Of a stretch of 41,330 nucleotides of DNA, positions 8,970-17,411 are shown one piece after another. The notes beneath the pieces were generated by a model. It saw only the letters and a list, made by a program, of their open reading frames with translations. It ran no database searches and was not told the DNA's origin. The stretch covers positions 1,092 to 42,421 of the forward strand of contig JADFYH010000026.1 of NCBI GenBank assembly GCA_015233135.1, written 5' to 3'. Source of the DNA: Deltaproteobacteria bacterium. GTDB taxonomy: Bacteria; UBA10199; JADFYH01. Position 1 is the stretch's first letter. Each line of letters opens with the position of its first letter. Both the position numbers and the translations under genes were made by a program.

Positions 8970-9006
8970 TCCCCTCTCCACTTGGGGGAGAGGGTAGGGT
9001 GAGGGG
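8970..9006. repeat. REP-like palindrome upstream of the lipoprotein gene
   Basis: CCCCTCTCCACTTGGGGGAGAGGG followed by AGGGTGAGGGG, about 20 bp upstream of the lipoprotein start codon. It does not supply the ribosome-binding site, which lies closer to the gene. Confidence 0.75.
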
Positions 9007-9140
9007 TTCATTCACTGGCTTCCAATACTGACTCAACGCTCCCTCACGGTTCTCATAAAATTCATTATTTCAATTCTGTAGTTGTACTTTTCTTTCGGAG
9101 TAATTTTGAAATGCCCACAAAAGTGCACCCATTTATTTTT

Positions 9141-9178
9141 CCCCTCACCCTGGCCCTCTCCCCCAAGGGGAGAGGGGA
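9141..9178. repeat. REP-like palindrome in the intergenic region
   Basis: CCCCTCACCCTGGCCCTCTC followed by CCCCAAGGGGAGAGGGG. It is the second of several palindromes in the 300-bp gene-free gap at 8951-9250. Apart from palindromes I see nothing coding in this gap. Confidence 0.75.
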
Positions 9179-9200
9179 ATCCTTATACCCCCCTCTCCTC

Positions 9201-9220
9201 GAAAATGCTCTCGCATTTTC
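9201..9220. terminator. Hairpin downstream of the PEGA gene
   Basis: GAAAATGC-TCTC-GCATTTTC is a perfect 8-bp stem with a 4-base loop, 30 bp after the PEGA gene stop codon on the minus strand. It is nested between two CCCCTCTCC / GGGGGGAGG blocks that could lengthen the stem. It is low in GC and has no long U tract, so a role as transcript end is plausible but unproven. Confidence 0.35.
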
Positions 9221-9250
9221 TCCCCCTCCAGGGGGGAGGAAGTTCCTCCC

Positions 9251-10771
9251 CTACGGATGCGGCAGCCCGCCCACACTGGCGGATCCCATGGGTACAGCAG
9301 CGGGTGGGGCATCTCCTCCTCCGCCCCCTTTTAAGGCCATCGCGGCACCGGCGCCACCGCCGGCAACCACGGCTCCTAAAATCAGATAAAAGGGCCAGGT
9401 TTTGTAAAAGGGTTTTTGATGCTTATAGCTCGCCAGATAGCGGCTGCCCTTGCCTTCGACGGCAATCAGGTCGGTCCATTGAGCGGGAGTCTTTTGTTGC
9501 AGCAGATCCTGGAGGGCGTGGGCGATGCTCACGTCGTAGTCGCTTAAGTTTGCGTCGATATCCGCATAGGCGCGGCCTAGTTCCTGGCCGCTTTGGGTGT
9601 CGACCGCCACTACAAATAAATCGTAATTCTTCTCCGATTTCTCTAAGCGAGCGGCAAATATTTTATCGGAGAGCAGCAGTTTGCCGACATCGGCCATTTT
9701 TGAAATTTGAGAGGCGTAATCTTTTTTGCTGATCACCTCGCCAATGAGGGCATCGAGGCTTACGGATTCGCCGGTCTTATTGAGGTTGAGGGCCAGTTTG
9801 TTGATGTAATCGTCCGCCGAGTTGGCGACGATCATCACGTTCTTTTCCCAGTCTTCAAAACCATCTTTCTGCAAGGTGATTTTTTGAACACCGAGGGGAA
9901 GATCTTTCAGCGTGGTCGGGGTACTGCCCATGTCTTTGTCACCGATAAACACGCGAGCTACGGTCGGGGTAGTTTCGATGCGCAGGCTACCGTTTTTAAT
10001 CTTTTTGTAACCTTCTTTGGCTTGATAGAATTTTGCAATGACGCCGGGGGAGTATTGAGTGGGGTCCAGTTGCCGATCGGGGTCTAAGGCCGCCGCGTTG
10101 AGAAAGGCAGTCTCTGCTTCTTTGTCTTTATTTTGTGCCTCTGCAATCAGGCCTTGAGTGAGATAGGCCTCACTGATCTTTCGGGCGACCGCGGGGCTGG
10201 CATCAAAGGCCGAGATGACCGACATCGCCTCTTTCATGATGGCAGAGGCCGAATCGAATTTAAAATCGTCGTAGAGTTTTTTGGCCTGAGAGACGAATTC
10301 GTCAATTTGCTTGGCCGCTACAATTTCCTGATCGAGATTTTTACTGAGGGCCTTTCGCATTTCGCTGCGATTATAGACCAGAAACCTGCCGCTGTTTTTC
10401 ACCTCGCGCCTAAAGGCGTTTGAGATTTCACGCAGCTCCAGGGCAGAGAGGCTGGTGGAATAGACATCGAGCACCGCGGCGATGGGGAGTTTCGATTTGA
10501 GAGAGGCAATTTCTTTTTTGGTTTTGGCTTCTTGGACTGGGTTTGCTGCAGCGGGCTCAGGAGTTGGGCTTGCCTTTATTCCTGAAAGATCGCTGGGTTT
10601 TAAATCCATGTTTTGTTCTTCGGGTTTTGATTTTATTTCTTCAGTTTTTTCCTGATTGTCTTTTTGAGGGACACTCTTTCGTTGGCTCCAAGGGTCTGCC
10701 CAGAGCACTTGGACGTGGAAGAAGCTGAGGAGGACGATGAAGCTGATGTGTTTTAGGATTTGTTTTTTCAT
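9251..10771 (-). CDS. Envelope protein with TPR-like and PEGA domains and a C-terminal TM helix
   Basis: 506 residues. There is an N-terminal signal sequence (MKKQILKHISFIVLLSFFHVQ...), a charged linker, then a segment at residues ~90-140 typical of periplasmic proteins that test hidden-protein activity (LDVYSTSLSALELREISNAF). Next come TPR-like helices at ~150-250 (AEAQNKDKEAETAFLNAAAL) and a PEGA domain at ~265-325 (GSLRIETTPTVARVFIGDKD, VGVQ-type K-x-G-F-E core). Near the C-terminus is a Gly-rich transmembrane helix (WPFYLILGAVVAGGGAGAAM) and a short Gly/Pro tail. This arrangement is common in Myxococcota and relatives, often near Ser/Thr kinases; the role is unknown. The ribosome-binding site GAGGT before the ATG is the edge of the REP-like repeat at 10777-10814. 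Confidence 0.8.
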   Translation of the reverse strand: MKKQILKHISFIVLLSFFHVQVLWADPWSQRKSVPQKDNQEKTEEIKSKPEEQNMDLKPSDLSGIKASPTPEPAAANPVQEAKTKKEIASLKSKLPIAAVLDVYSTSLSALELREISNAFRREVKNSGRFLVYNRSEMRKALSKNLDQEIVAAKQIDEFVSQAKKLYDDFKFDSASAIMKEAMSVISAFDASPAVARKISEAYLTQGLIAEAQNKDKEAETAFLNAAALDPDRQLDPTQYSPGVIAKFYQAKEGYKKIKNGSLRIETTPTVARVFIGDKDMGSTPTTLKDLPLGVQKITLQKDGFEDWEKNVMIVANSADDYINKLALNLNKTGESVSLDALIGEVISKKDYASQISKMADVGKLLLSDKIFAARLEKSEKNYDLFVVAVDTQSGQELGRAYADIDANLSDYDVSIAHALQDLLQQKTPAQWTDLIAVEGKGSRYLASYKHQKPFYKTWPFYLILGAVVAGGGAGAAMALKGGGGGDAPPAAVPMGSASVGGLPHP

Positions 10772-10776
10772 AGTTA

Positions 10777-10814
10777 TACCTCACCCTAGCCCTCTCCTAC
10801 ATTAGGAGAGGGGA
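10777..10814. repeat. REP-like palindrome providing the PEGA gene's ribosome-binding site
   Basis: On the minus strand the repeat ends ...AGGGTGAGGTATAACTATG, so its terminal GTGAGGT lies at normal Shine-Dalgarno distance from the PEGA gene ATG at 10771. It fills the gap between this gene and the AMIN gene. Confidence 0.75.
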
Positions 10815-10820
10815 TAAGAA

Positions 10821-11759
10821 TTAATAGCCAAACTCTTTTCTCAACTCCCGCTGGGTCTTCTTGTTCGGGGTTCCTGTGACAGGCAGCCCTTTGTCTTTTT
10901 GAAATTGCTTCAAGGCTTCTTTCGTTTGAGCCCCCACATCGCCATCCACCAGACCGGCATTGTAGCCTAGCTGCCTGAGTCTCGCCTGTACGCCTTTCAC
11001 CTCATAGCCCGGGCGTATGCGTTCGATGTGCACCGGCGTCTGGCTTTCTTCTAAAAAGATTTTATAAGGTTTGTTGTCTTGCAGCATAAACACCACGCGT
11101 TTCGAGCCATCGGCTGAAACAGTGCCTGCTGTGGACTCGCGAAGGTTGGAGGGCGTGGAGGGGCTTGAAGTGTTCATCGAAGCAGAAGAGGTATTGCTTT
11201 GCGAGCCTTCGAATAAAAGGCCTCCTTCGTCTTCACTGCCCATTTTGAGTTGGGATTCCCGGTCGCCTTTCTGGATGGCGCTAAACAGTTTCGATTTGGA
11301 GAGGGCCTCCTGAATTTGTTCGGGAGTTTTCTGGATGCGAAGAATCAGTTCGGTGTCTGTCTTACTAATCTGATACACAGGAAAGTTCTGCACCACGGTA
11401 TCGATAATAATGCGCAGACGGTCGGGCTTCATGGCGAGGCGCACGCGGGGAATGATATTCTGATCGCTCATTTGACTGAGATTCACAGCCCCCGTATTTT
11501 CAACTTTCGGAAAATCGAGGAGGAGTCGACCGGGATTCATCAATTTCTCTTCCACAAGTTCCATCAGGCCGCCAGAGGCTTCTAGCTTGAGCTGGCTGAT
11601 GGTGGAAGAACTTTCAAAACTCATTTTCTTCAGTTGAAACAAACTTTTTGACGCAGTGCTGGACTTTGTTTCTTGCGCGTGCACGAAGCCCATCACTGGA
11701 AATAGCGACAGGCAGACAACAAGAATCCACAAGCCGAAAAAGCGCATGCTTTTGCTCAT
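10821..11759 (-). CDS. AMIN-domain and peptidoglycan-binding protein
   Basis: 312 residues. A signal peptide (FFGLWILVVCLSLFPVMGFVHA) is followed by an AMIN domain at residues ~45-150 (NPGRLLLDFP, IIPRVRLAMKPDRLRIIIDT, YQISKTDTELILRI), a Ser/Thr-rich linker, and a PG_binding_1 domain at ~250-312 (VKGVQARLRQLGYNAGLVDG, then TKEALKQFQKDKGLPVTG). AMIN domains target proteins to septal or peptidoglycan-associated secretion/pilus machinery (as in AmiC and PilQ), and PG_binding_1 binds the cell wall. No amidase domain is present, so it is probably a structural or targeting protein. The start has a GGGGGAG site. It is followed by the PEGA gene after a REP-like repeat and is divergent from the kinase gene at 12033. 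Confidence 0.85.
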   Translation of the reverse strand: MSKSMRFFGLWILVVCLSLFPVMGFVHAQETKSSTASKSLFQLKKMSFESSSTISQLKLEASGGLMELVEEKLMNPGRLLLDFPKVENTGAVNLSQMSDQNIIPRVRLAMKPDRLRIIIDTVVQNFPVYQISKTDTELILRIQKTPEQIQEALSKSKLFSAIQKGDRESQLKMGSEDEGGLLFEGSQSNTSSASMNTSSPSTPSNLRESTAGTVSADGSKRVVFMLQDNKPYKIFLEESQTPVHIERIRPGYEVKGVQARLRQLGYNAGLVDGDVGAQTKEALKQFQKDKGLPVTGTPNKKTQRELRKEFGY

Positions 11760-11912
11760 AAACTCCCCCTTTAATTTTTCTTTCCTGAACCCCGGTGAAT
11801 TTTAAACGTGAAAGCCCTGCTCTCGAAATAGCAGGCTTTCAGAACCAGTAAACATGCATACCCTAGGGCGATGCACTGTTTTATGTGTTTGTGGAAGGCA
11901 TTTTGCCGTTAT

Positions 11913-11979
11913 TGTGTTAAAGTTTTTTTGTCAACACAGAAAAGCAATAAATATCAAAAAGCTATGCCGCATTGCGGCA
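11913..11979 (+). promoter_or_regulatory. Divergent control region upstream of the Ser/Thr kinase
   Basis: The 273-bp gap between the AMIN gene and the kinase holds three signals. TTGTCA (11928-11933) and TATCAA (11952-11957) with an 18-base spacer could be a sigma-70-type promoter for the kinase. An inverted pair TGTGTT (11913-11918)/AACACA (11933-11938) overlaps the -35 box. A perfect 15-bp palindrome TGCCGCATTGCGGCA (11965-11979) lies just after the -10. The last two are operator-like. No binding protein can be named. Confidence 0.35.
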
Positions 11980-12032
11980 GCGGAAGAGAATTTGACTAGC
12001 CTTGATTGAATGAGATAGGCACGCTCATCGCT

Positions 12033-13784
12033 ATGAATTCTACCCAACTCGGTCGCTACCAACTCACCGACAAACTTGCCTTGGGCGGGACTGCGGAAAT
12101 TTTTAAGGCCAAACTTTTAGGCGTTGAAGGTTTTGAAAAAACGGTGGTCATCAAGCGTATTCTGCCTCACTGGTCTTCCAACCATAATTTTATTTCGATG
12201 CTCATCGATGAAGCCAAAATCATGGTGAAGCTTTCTCATGAGCGCATTGTACAGGTGTATGAGCTGGGAAAAGAAGAAGACAATTACTACATCGCCATGG
12301 AGTACGTGCACGGTGTAGATTTAAAGCGCCTGCGCGATTGGCTGACTAGAAATAAAACAAAATTATCACTGGCGGAAGTTGTCCATATCACGATCGAAGT
12401 ACTGAGAGGCATCGATTATATTCATCGTCAGAAAGATGAAGAAGGAAAAAATTTACAAATTGTTCATCGTGATATTTCCCCCCAGAACATTTTAATTTCC
12501 ATCGAAGGAACCCTGAAAATTACCGACTTTGGAATCGCGCATGCCGCCTCACGTTCTTACGAAACCGCCACCGGAGTGCTGAAGGGAAAGTTTGCCTACA
12601 TGTCTCCTGAACAAGCACAAGGCAGCTTGCTCGATCAACGCACCGACATCTTTGCCTTGGGAATTATTTTTTATGAATTACTCAGCGGTCAGCGCATGCT
12701 CAGTGGAAGAAGTGATCTTCAGGTTTTGGAACAGGTGAAAAATTTTAACGTCGACCGCTTTCCCTTGCAATGGCCGGATGACAAAGAGTTGTGCCACATC
12801 ATTCGCAGGGCTCTGGAAAGTGATCTCAAAAAACGATATGCCACGGCTCAAGAATTTTTGAAGGATCTGATCGAATATAGGACCCGGCACGGTTTATTTA
12901 TCGATTCGGACAGCATTGCTGAAAAAGTTTTTCAAGCCCTGGAGTCGCGTAGCCACGAAAATAAAAAACAAAACACAATTCCACAAAAGCAGATCTTGGC
13001 GCAATCTGCCAATTTTCAACAGGCCGCTACCCAGGCGGATGGAGAAGCCACACGTTTTTTGGATGAAACCTTGAGCTATCCGATAGCCCTGGAGCGAACC
13101 AATACTTTGGTAGAGGCAGACCTTGAAAAAATTATTCCCAAGGCGGCAAAGAAAATCGAGCCCAGCACTGCCCTGAAAAACCATGCTCCTATTTCGCAAA
13201 AACAAAAAAATAATTCCTGGCCAAAAGTTCTGGCTTCTTCATTTTTATTTTTTATTTTTTTATTTCTGGGGCTTTTTGTTTACACCAATTTTTTCAAGAC
13301 AGAAAAAAAATCTACTCTTGCGCCTAAACCCGCGGAGACGCTTCCTGTATCACAGATTATTTCTGAGAGCAGTGAAAGCAAACTCAGTGTGGTAGAGCCC
13401 TCCAAAAAACAAGAAACAGAAATGGAATCGAAAAGAAAAAAAGAAGAACCCAAAAAATTGAAAGAAAATAAAAAGGATTTGATCGCGAAAGAAAAATCCA
13501 GCGCGGATTTACCCGAAAAAGAATCCGCCCCCCCTAAAGGAAAGGGCCTGCTCTCTGTAAAAGCTAATCCTTGGGGCAAGATATCGGTCTCTGGCGTAGT
13601 GAGCGGCAGCGAAAGACCTGTGGCCTCAAATGTTGCTTATGGCAATTACAGCATCAGCGTTGCCTACAAAGGGCTGTCTGGAAATTGGAAGACACTTTCT
13701 CGCAATGTTCGGGTAGCAAAGGCGTCTACTTCTTGTATCGCCAATTTCAGACCCGATGGTGAGGGGAGCTTGAGTTGTCGGTGA
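12033..13784 (+). CDS. Transmembrane serine/threonine protein kinase with PEGA-like C-terminus
   Basis: 583 residues from the ATG at 12033 (MNSTQLGRYQL). An in-frame TTG 27 bases upstream is possible but unsupported. The kinase domain covers residues ~8-285: Gly loop LALGGTAEIFKAK, catalytic Lys in VVIKRIL (~38), catalytic loop HRDISPQN (~145), metal-binding DFG (~166), activation end GKFAYMSPEQ. The HRD-[IV]-SPQN loop is typical of myxobacterial-type Hanks kinases. A Lys/Gln-rich linker leads to one TM helix (~397-422, SSFLFFIFLFLGLFVYT), a highly charged Lys/Glu stretch and a C-terminal beta domain (GLLSVKANPWGKISVSG...) resembling PEGA. Expected topology: cytoplasmic kinase, outer sensor. 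It faces the SDPQ-repeat gene convergently. Confidence 0.93.
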   Translation: MNSTQLGRYQLTDKLALGGTAEIFKAKLLGVEGFEKTVVIKRILPHWSSNHNFISMLIDEAKIMVKLSHERIVQVYELGKEEDNYYIAMEYVHGVDLKRLRDWLTRNKTKLSLAEVVHITIEVLRGIDYIHRQKDEEGKNLQIVHRDISPQNILISIEGTLKITDFGIAHAASRSYETATGVLKGKFAYMSPEQAQGSLLDQRTDIFALGIIFYELLSGQRMLSGRSDLQVLEQVKNFNVDRFPLQWPDDKELCHIIRRALESDLKKRYATAQEFLKDLIEYRTRHGLFIDSDSIAEKVFQALESRSHENKKQNTIPQKQILAQSANFQQAATQADGEATRFLDETLSYPIALERTNTLVEADLEKIIPKAAKKIEPSTALKNHAPISQKQKNNSWPKVLASSFLFFIFLFLGLFVYTNFFKTEKKSTLAPKPAETLPVSQIISESSESKLSVVEPSKKQETEMESKRKKEEPKKLKENKKDLIAKEKSSADLPEKESAPPKGKGLLSVKANPWGKISVSGVVSGSERPVASNVAYGNYSISVAYKGLSGNWKTLSRNVRVAKASTSCIANFRPDGEGSLSCR

Positions 13785-13831
13785 TTTCCGGGTTTCACGA
13801 TAGCTCAAGTTCCCCGCTCATCGATTTCGAT

Positions 13832-14446
13832 TTACTTAAGAGTCATCTGTGGATCACTCAAATTAACCCCCTTGATCATTTGGGGATCGCTGAGGTTTAT
13901 TTTGTTGAGCATCTGAGGATCACTGAAAGCTGAGGCTTTTACTATGCCTAAATTCTTTCCATTGATCATCTGCGGGTCACTCAAGTTCACACCCTTAATC
14001 ATCTGGGGGTCACTGAGATTCACTCCCTTGATCATTTGAGGATCACTGAGAGCTGATGGGGCTTTTCTCACCACGCTTAAATTCTTTACATTAATCATTT
14101 GGGGATCACTCAAATTAATCCCCTTGACGTTTACTCCCTTGATCATTTGAGGGTCACTGAGAGCCGAGGCCTTCACCATTTCAAGGTCATTTGAATTCAC
14201 TTCGTTAGTTATTTGGGGATCACTCGAATCATTCTCATTGTAGACCTCTTTTAATTCAACCTCTTCCCTCTGGATAGCCAAGACAGTTTTTAACTGTTCC
14301 AGGCAACTTTGTAATTGCGCTACTTCCAGCTGATCTGAAGCTTGAAAGCAGACCTCATCCACCTCACCCGATTCTGCTGCTTGCAAAGAACCCGCTGCAA
14401 GCAAAAAAAAGACAAAGACAGCACCTATGAAAAAAGATCCTTTCAT
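13832..14446 (-). CDS. Secreted SDPQ-repeat protein (unrecognised family)
   Basis: 204 residues from the ATG at 14446, chosen because AGGGGG lies 5-6 bases upstream and a clean signal peptide follows (MKGSFFIGAVFVFFLLAAGS). The mature N-terminus has two Cys about 17 residues apart in a helical, acidic segment (VCFQASDQLE..., SCLEQLKTVLAIQREEVELK). The rest is nine copies of an SDPQ unit whose best-conserved form is the 11-residue LSDPQMIKGVN, some spaced by 8-10 extra residues (NLSVVRKAPSA, NLGIVKASA). I know no family with this repeat. It could be a short solenoid or a substrate with repeated sites (S-D-P, K). It lies between two kinase genes and 175 bp downstream of the kinase-FGE gene on the same strand. 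Confidence 0.8.
   Translation of the reverse strand: MKGSFFIGAVFVFFLLAAGSLQAAESGEVDEVCFQASDQLEVAQLQSCLEQLKTVLAIQREEVELKEVYNENDSSDPQITNEVNSNDLEMVKASALSDPQMIKGVNVKGINLSDPQMINVKNLSVVRKAPSALSDPQMIKGVNLSDPQMIKGVNLSDPQMINGKNLGIVKASAFSDPQMLNKINLSDPQMIKGVNLSDPQMTLK
13835..14227. repeat. Coding repeats of ~33 bp in the SDPQ protein gene
   Basis: On the plus strand the phrase GATCATTTGGGGATCACT, or close variants, recurs nine times. In the tightest parts the period is 33 bp. The DNA-level similarity is as high as the protein-level similarity, which suggests recent expansion by slippage or unequal recombination. Confidence 0.85.
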
Positions 14447-14553
14447 GTCGCCCCCTTTTTTTAACCCAGGAACATCCAAGGTTATTCCTAAGTCTAGGTG
14501 CAATGGGCATACCAGTAAGGGCCTATCAAAATTGTTATAGGGTAACAAAATGT

Positions 14554-14577
14554 GCTGGGGCAATTTTCAAGCCCAGC
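14554..14577. terminator. GC-rich hairpin after the kinase-FGE gene
   Basis: GCTGGGGC-AATTTTCAA-GCCCAGC, a 7-8 bp stem with one bulge, lies 45 bp past the stop of the kinase-FGE gene. The A7 run follows it on the plus strand, so on the minus strand the T run precedes the stem. It is therefore not a classical Rho-independent terminator for the gene it follows. Confidence 0.3.
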
Positions 14578-14621
14578 GTCAAAAAAATAACACTCCTTTG
14601 CCAATTTTCCCTCATCAAAAA

Positions 14622-17411
14622 CTACAATGCTAAAGAAAGTCTAAAGGCCCCGTTGTAAAGCAGGGCGGCGGGGCGGCGGGCGCTCCAGGTTCTTGAAGCG
14701 GGGCGAAAATAATTCCCCCAGGGTGTTCGCACACTGCCTCCCACCATCATGACACAACCTTTTTCCCCCAGGCTACGAGTGAACTGCCTCACATTTCCAA
14801 CTACATCGAAAACTCCATAAAGGGAAACATCTGCATAACTATCTTCCTGAATAGGATGGGTTCCTACTGCCACAGGATAAGTGGTTTTTCTGCGATCGGC
14901 GTGAATTGCCCGGCTATTCATTTTATTGGGATCAAAACGGTAACCCCAGGGATAAATCCATTGAAAACCATTTCTGGCAACCAGTTCATATTCGTCCGCA
15001 CTCATAACCTGGTATTTTTTACCCGGGGCAAGGCTGTCCATTCTCCCTCTCCAAGCGGCATAAGCCTCTGCAGCATCCGCTGTAATTGAATGAATGGGTT
15101 GCTCATTAAAAACAGGTTCCTCACTTTGGTAGTGAGTGGACCCATGAGGGTCTAACAAGCTCAGTCGTTTTTGCCGCAGATCAAAGCGCAGTTTCCAGTG
15201 AAAAGGAGCCGTTTCAAGAAACTGGGAAAGCTGTGCCCAAACATCCTCTCCTGTCCAAGGCGTTTCCAAACGCGGAGTAGCTCGGGGAATAAAATTCAAA
15301 AGAGCTTCCAACTCTGCCTGGGCATCAAAGTCTAGTTGCCGTTGAAGAAGAAGATTCACATCTGCAACAAGCGAAGCGATAAATTTTTTATATTGGCTTA
15401 CGGTCACCGGAGTTCGAGACAGGGCAAAGCTCTTATGCAAACAGGCGCGGAGAGGATAACTGAACACCGCCCAAGGCTCTCCATCGTGATAAAAATCGTG
15501 CCCTAGAAAAGCCTTCCCCCTGGGAATCACAACAAGATCCGAAGCAAGAGAAGCTTCTCGATAGAGTTCAAGTTCCAAGTCAAGCCTTGCAGGCAATCCA
15601 GCTTCTTCCACTTCTAAAGCTCCCGCCACATCGGCATAGGTTAAATGAAAGGGTTGATCAATCGCAACAAAGCCTTCTCCTTCAAAATGAAGTACATAAT
15701 ATCCCGCTGGAAGTCTTATGCCTTGCAGCTTTCCCAGGCTTCCTGTCCAAACAGTTCGTGTTCCCTGAAAATCTGGATAAACCCTTTTGATCTCAATCTG
15801 TGAACGGAAATTTTGAAGCGCCGGGCTATCTCTCACAATCTTTAACTGTACGCTGGCTCCCATTTCCTGCACGGCCCGACTTTTATAAGAAGGAAGGGGC
15901 AATCCTGAAACTTCTTCCCAATCATATTTCTGCACCAGTCGTCTCAGGTGCTCCCGTTCTGCATGAGACAGCCGATCCTCCTCTTCGACCAAACGAGAAA
16001 AAGCGAGAGTTGTAATAATTTCTCTCGCCCTCTTGGGCATGGCTTCTCCCCCAAAACTAATTTCAAGATAGTCGATCAAATCTCTCCCCCCCTGATGCCA
16101 AGATTCTTTCAAGTCTTTCAATTCATAGAGGGGATCATTGTATCTTTCCCAAAACCCTGGAGTAACTTGTTCATCATAGCTAAAATTTTCCCACGTTTTA
16201 TGAAAGGCAATGGCCTTCTCGTCGTGAGCCCTGCGCAGCTCCAAGAGTTCATCCAGGCGTGCCTCGGCGTAACACATGAGCACCGCCTCACGGAGTTCCA
16301 AGGCACTGGAATATCGTTTTGCAGCGTCCGGATGAAAGGCCTTGCGGGCAACTTCATCCAGCTTATCCAGGATTCTGGAATTGCGATAATCCTTTTCAGG
16401 AAAGAGGTCGCGAAAATGAGGGACAGCTTCATAGTTTGCCGGAGTCACCAACCACAACATTTTTGGATTTCCATACACATCCAGCGCCAGCACCTGTCTT
16501 GCTTCACCCTTTGAGAGATCTCCTGTCCGATAGGAGGCATAGGCAGGAAAGCCTCCACTCATCCATTCGTAAAGGATACAGCCCAAGGCAAAGACATCGG
16601 TTTGAGCAGGGTTTTTCATCCCTATCCCCAAGGGTGTTTCAGGGGCAATATAACCCGGAGTGCCCGTAAAGCTCCCGGGTGCTGTCATTCGACGGCTACT
16701 TACGGCTATTCGAGAGATCCGAGAATCCTCCGAACTACCATCATTATTGCGCCGAGCCTCTTCAAACCCGAGGCAAATCCCCCAATCGAGGGGGACCGCG
16801 TTACCATTCATCACTTGCACATTTTCAGGTTTTAAATCGCGATGAATAATGCCACGCTGATGGGCGGAATCAACGGCCAGACAAAGGCTGGCAAAGACCC
16901 CAATTTTTTTCAGAACCTCGTCGTCTGCAAACGAAGGGCTTCCATTCTCTGCTCTGAGAATGCTCTCCATATTCTTTCCCAACATTTTTTCCATGACGGA
17001 AATGGGAACCGCTTCGCCTGAATTAAGTGTTACCTCAAAAAAGTCATAAACAGCCACCGTATAATGATTGTCCAGCCTTGCTGCTACCTTGATTTCATGA
17101 CGAATTCTGTCGAGATATTTTTTATTACTTAATATTTCTACAGTAGGAACCTTGATCACCGCCAAACGCTCCAGCTTGGTGTCGTAGACTTCAAAGACAT
17201 CGCTGCTTCCCCCCTGACCCAGCAGAGAAACAAGGATATAACGATCGTCAGGACCCACTCGAGTAGCAGCAGGAATAGTCCCTTTTCTAAAGAGGACATT
17301 GTCTCTATCTAAATGAATGCTGTACCTAACAGACCTGTCGGTCATGGACACCATACCGGCGACAAGGGCACTACCGAGAGCAGAGGCTAAAAAAAAACAC
17401 CCGAGCAACAA
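14622..17411 (-). CDS. Serine/threonine kinase fused to a sulfatase-modifying-factor (FGE) domain
   Basis: 929 residues if started at the TTG at 17411; ATG codons at 17354 or 17345 are alternatives, and none has a strong ribosome-binding site. A hydrophobic N-terminal segment (LLGCFFLASALGSALVAGMV) precedes a Hanks kinase: Gly loop LLGQGGSSDVFEV (~58), Lys in AVIKVP (~87), HRDLKPEN (~188), DWG in place of DFG, GTPGYIAPE. The middle (~400-640) is unassigned, partly PEGA-like. Residues ~645-929 form an FGE-sulfatase/SUMF1 domain: IPRGKAFLGHDFYHDGE, LSRTPVTVSQYKKF, AAEAYAAWRGR, VFDVVGNVRQFTRS, GGSVRTPWG, GAFRLSLAL. Kinase-FGE fusions are known in bacteria with many STPKs. The 5' end overlaps the 3' end of the giant gene by 25 bp across a T9 run (see findings). 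Confidence 0.88.
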   Translation of the reverse strand: MLLGCFFLASALGSALVAGMVSMTDRSVRYSIHLDRDNVLFRKGTIPAATRVGPDDRYILVSLLGQGGSSDVFEVYDTKLERLAVIKVPTVEILSNKKYLDRIRHEIKVAARLDNHYTVAVYDFFEVTLNSGEAVPISVMEKMLGKNMESILRAENGSPSFADDEVLKKIGVFASLCLAVDSAHQRGIIHRDLKPENVQVMNGNAVPLDWGICLGFEEARRNNDGSSEDSRISRIAVSSRRMTAPGSFTGTPGYIAPETPLGIGMKNPAQTDVFALGCILYEWMSGGFPAYASYRTGDLSKGEARQVLALDVYGNPKMLWLVTPANYEAVPHFRDLFPEKDYRNSRILDKLDEVARKAFHPDAAKRYSSALELREAVLMCYAEARLDELLELRRAHDEKAIAFHKTWENFSYDEQVTPGFWERYNDPLYELKDLKESWHQGGRDLIDYLEISFGGEAMPKRAREIITTLAFSRLVEEEDRLSHAEREHLRRLVQKYDWEEVSGLPLPSYKSRAVQEMGASVQLKIVRDSPALQNFRSQIEIKRVYPDFQGTRTVWTGSLGKLQGIRLPAGYYVLHFEGEGFVAIDQPFHLTYADVAGALEVEEAGLPARLDLELELYREASLASDLVVIPRGKAFLGHDFYHDGEPWAVFSYPLRACLHKSFALSRTPVTVSQYKKFIASLVADVNLLLQRQLDFDAQAELEALLNFIPRATPRLETPWTGEDVWAQLSQFLETAPFHWKLRFDLRQKRLSLLDPHGSTHYQSEEPVFNEQPIHSITADAAEAYAAWRGRMDSLAPGKKYQVMSADEYELVARNGFQWIYPWGYRFDPNKMNSRAIHADRRKTTYPVAVGTHPIQEDSYADVSLYGVFDVVGNVRQFTRSLGEKGCVMMVGGSVRTPWGNYFRPASRTWSARRPAALLYNGAFRLSLAL

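Noticed and set aside
13835-14227. Regularly spaced repeats that could suggest a CRISPR array
   Set aside because: The repeats are in frame, code for SDPQ units behind a signal peptide, and the intervening bases are not unique spacers of uniform length.
14447-14563. Longer start for the SDPQ protein
   Set aside because: The upstream 39 codons would bury the signal peptide; the ATG at 14446 has a good ribosome-binding site.
14554-14577. Rho-independent terminator for the kinase-FGE gene
   Set aside because: The T run lies before, not after, the stem on the transcribed strand, so only a low-confidence hairpin is reported.
16780-16810. DWG instead of DFG in the kinase-FGE protein as a sign of a dead kinase
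   Set aside because: DWG is common in bacterial Hanks kinases, and Lys, HRD and APE motifs are intact, so it is probably active.
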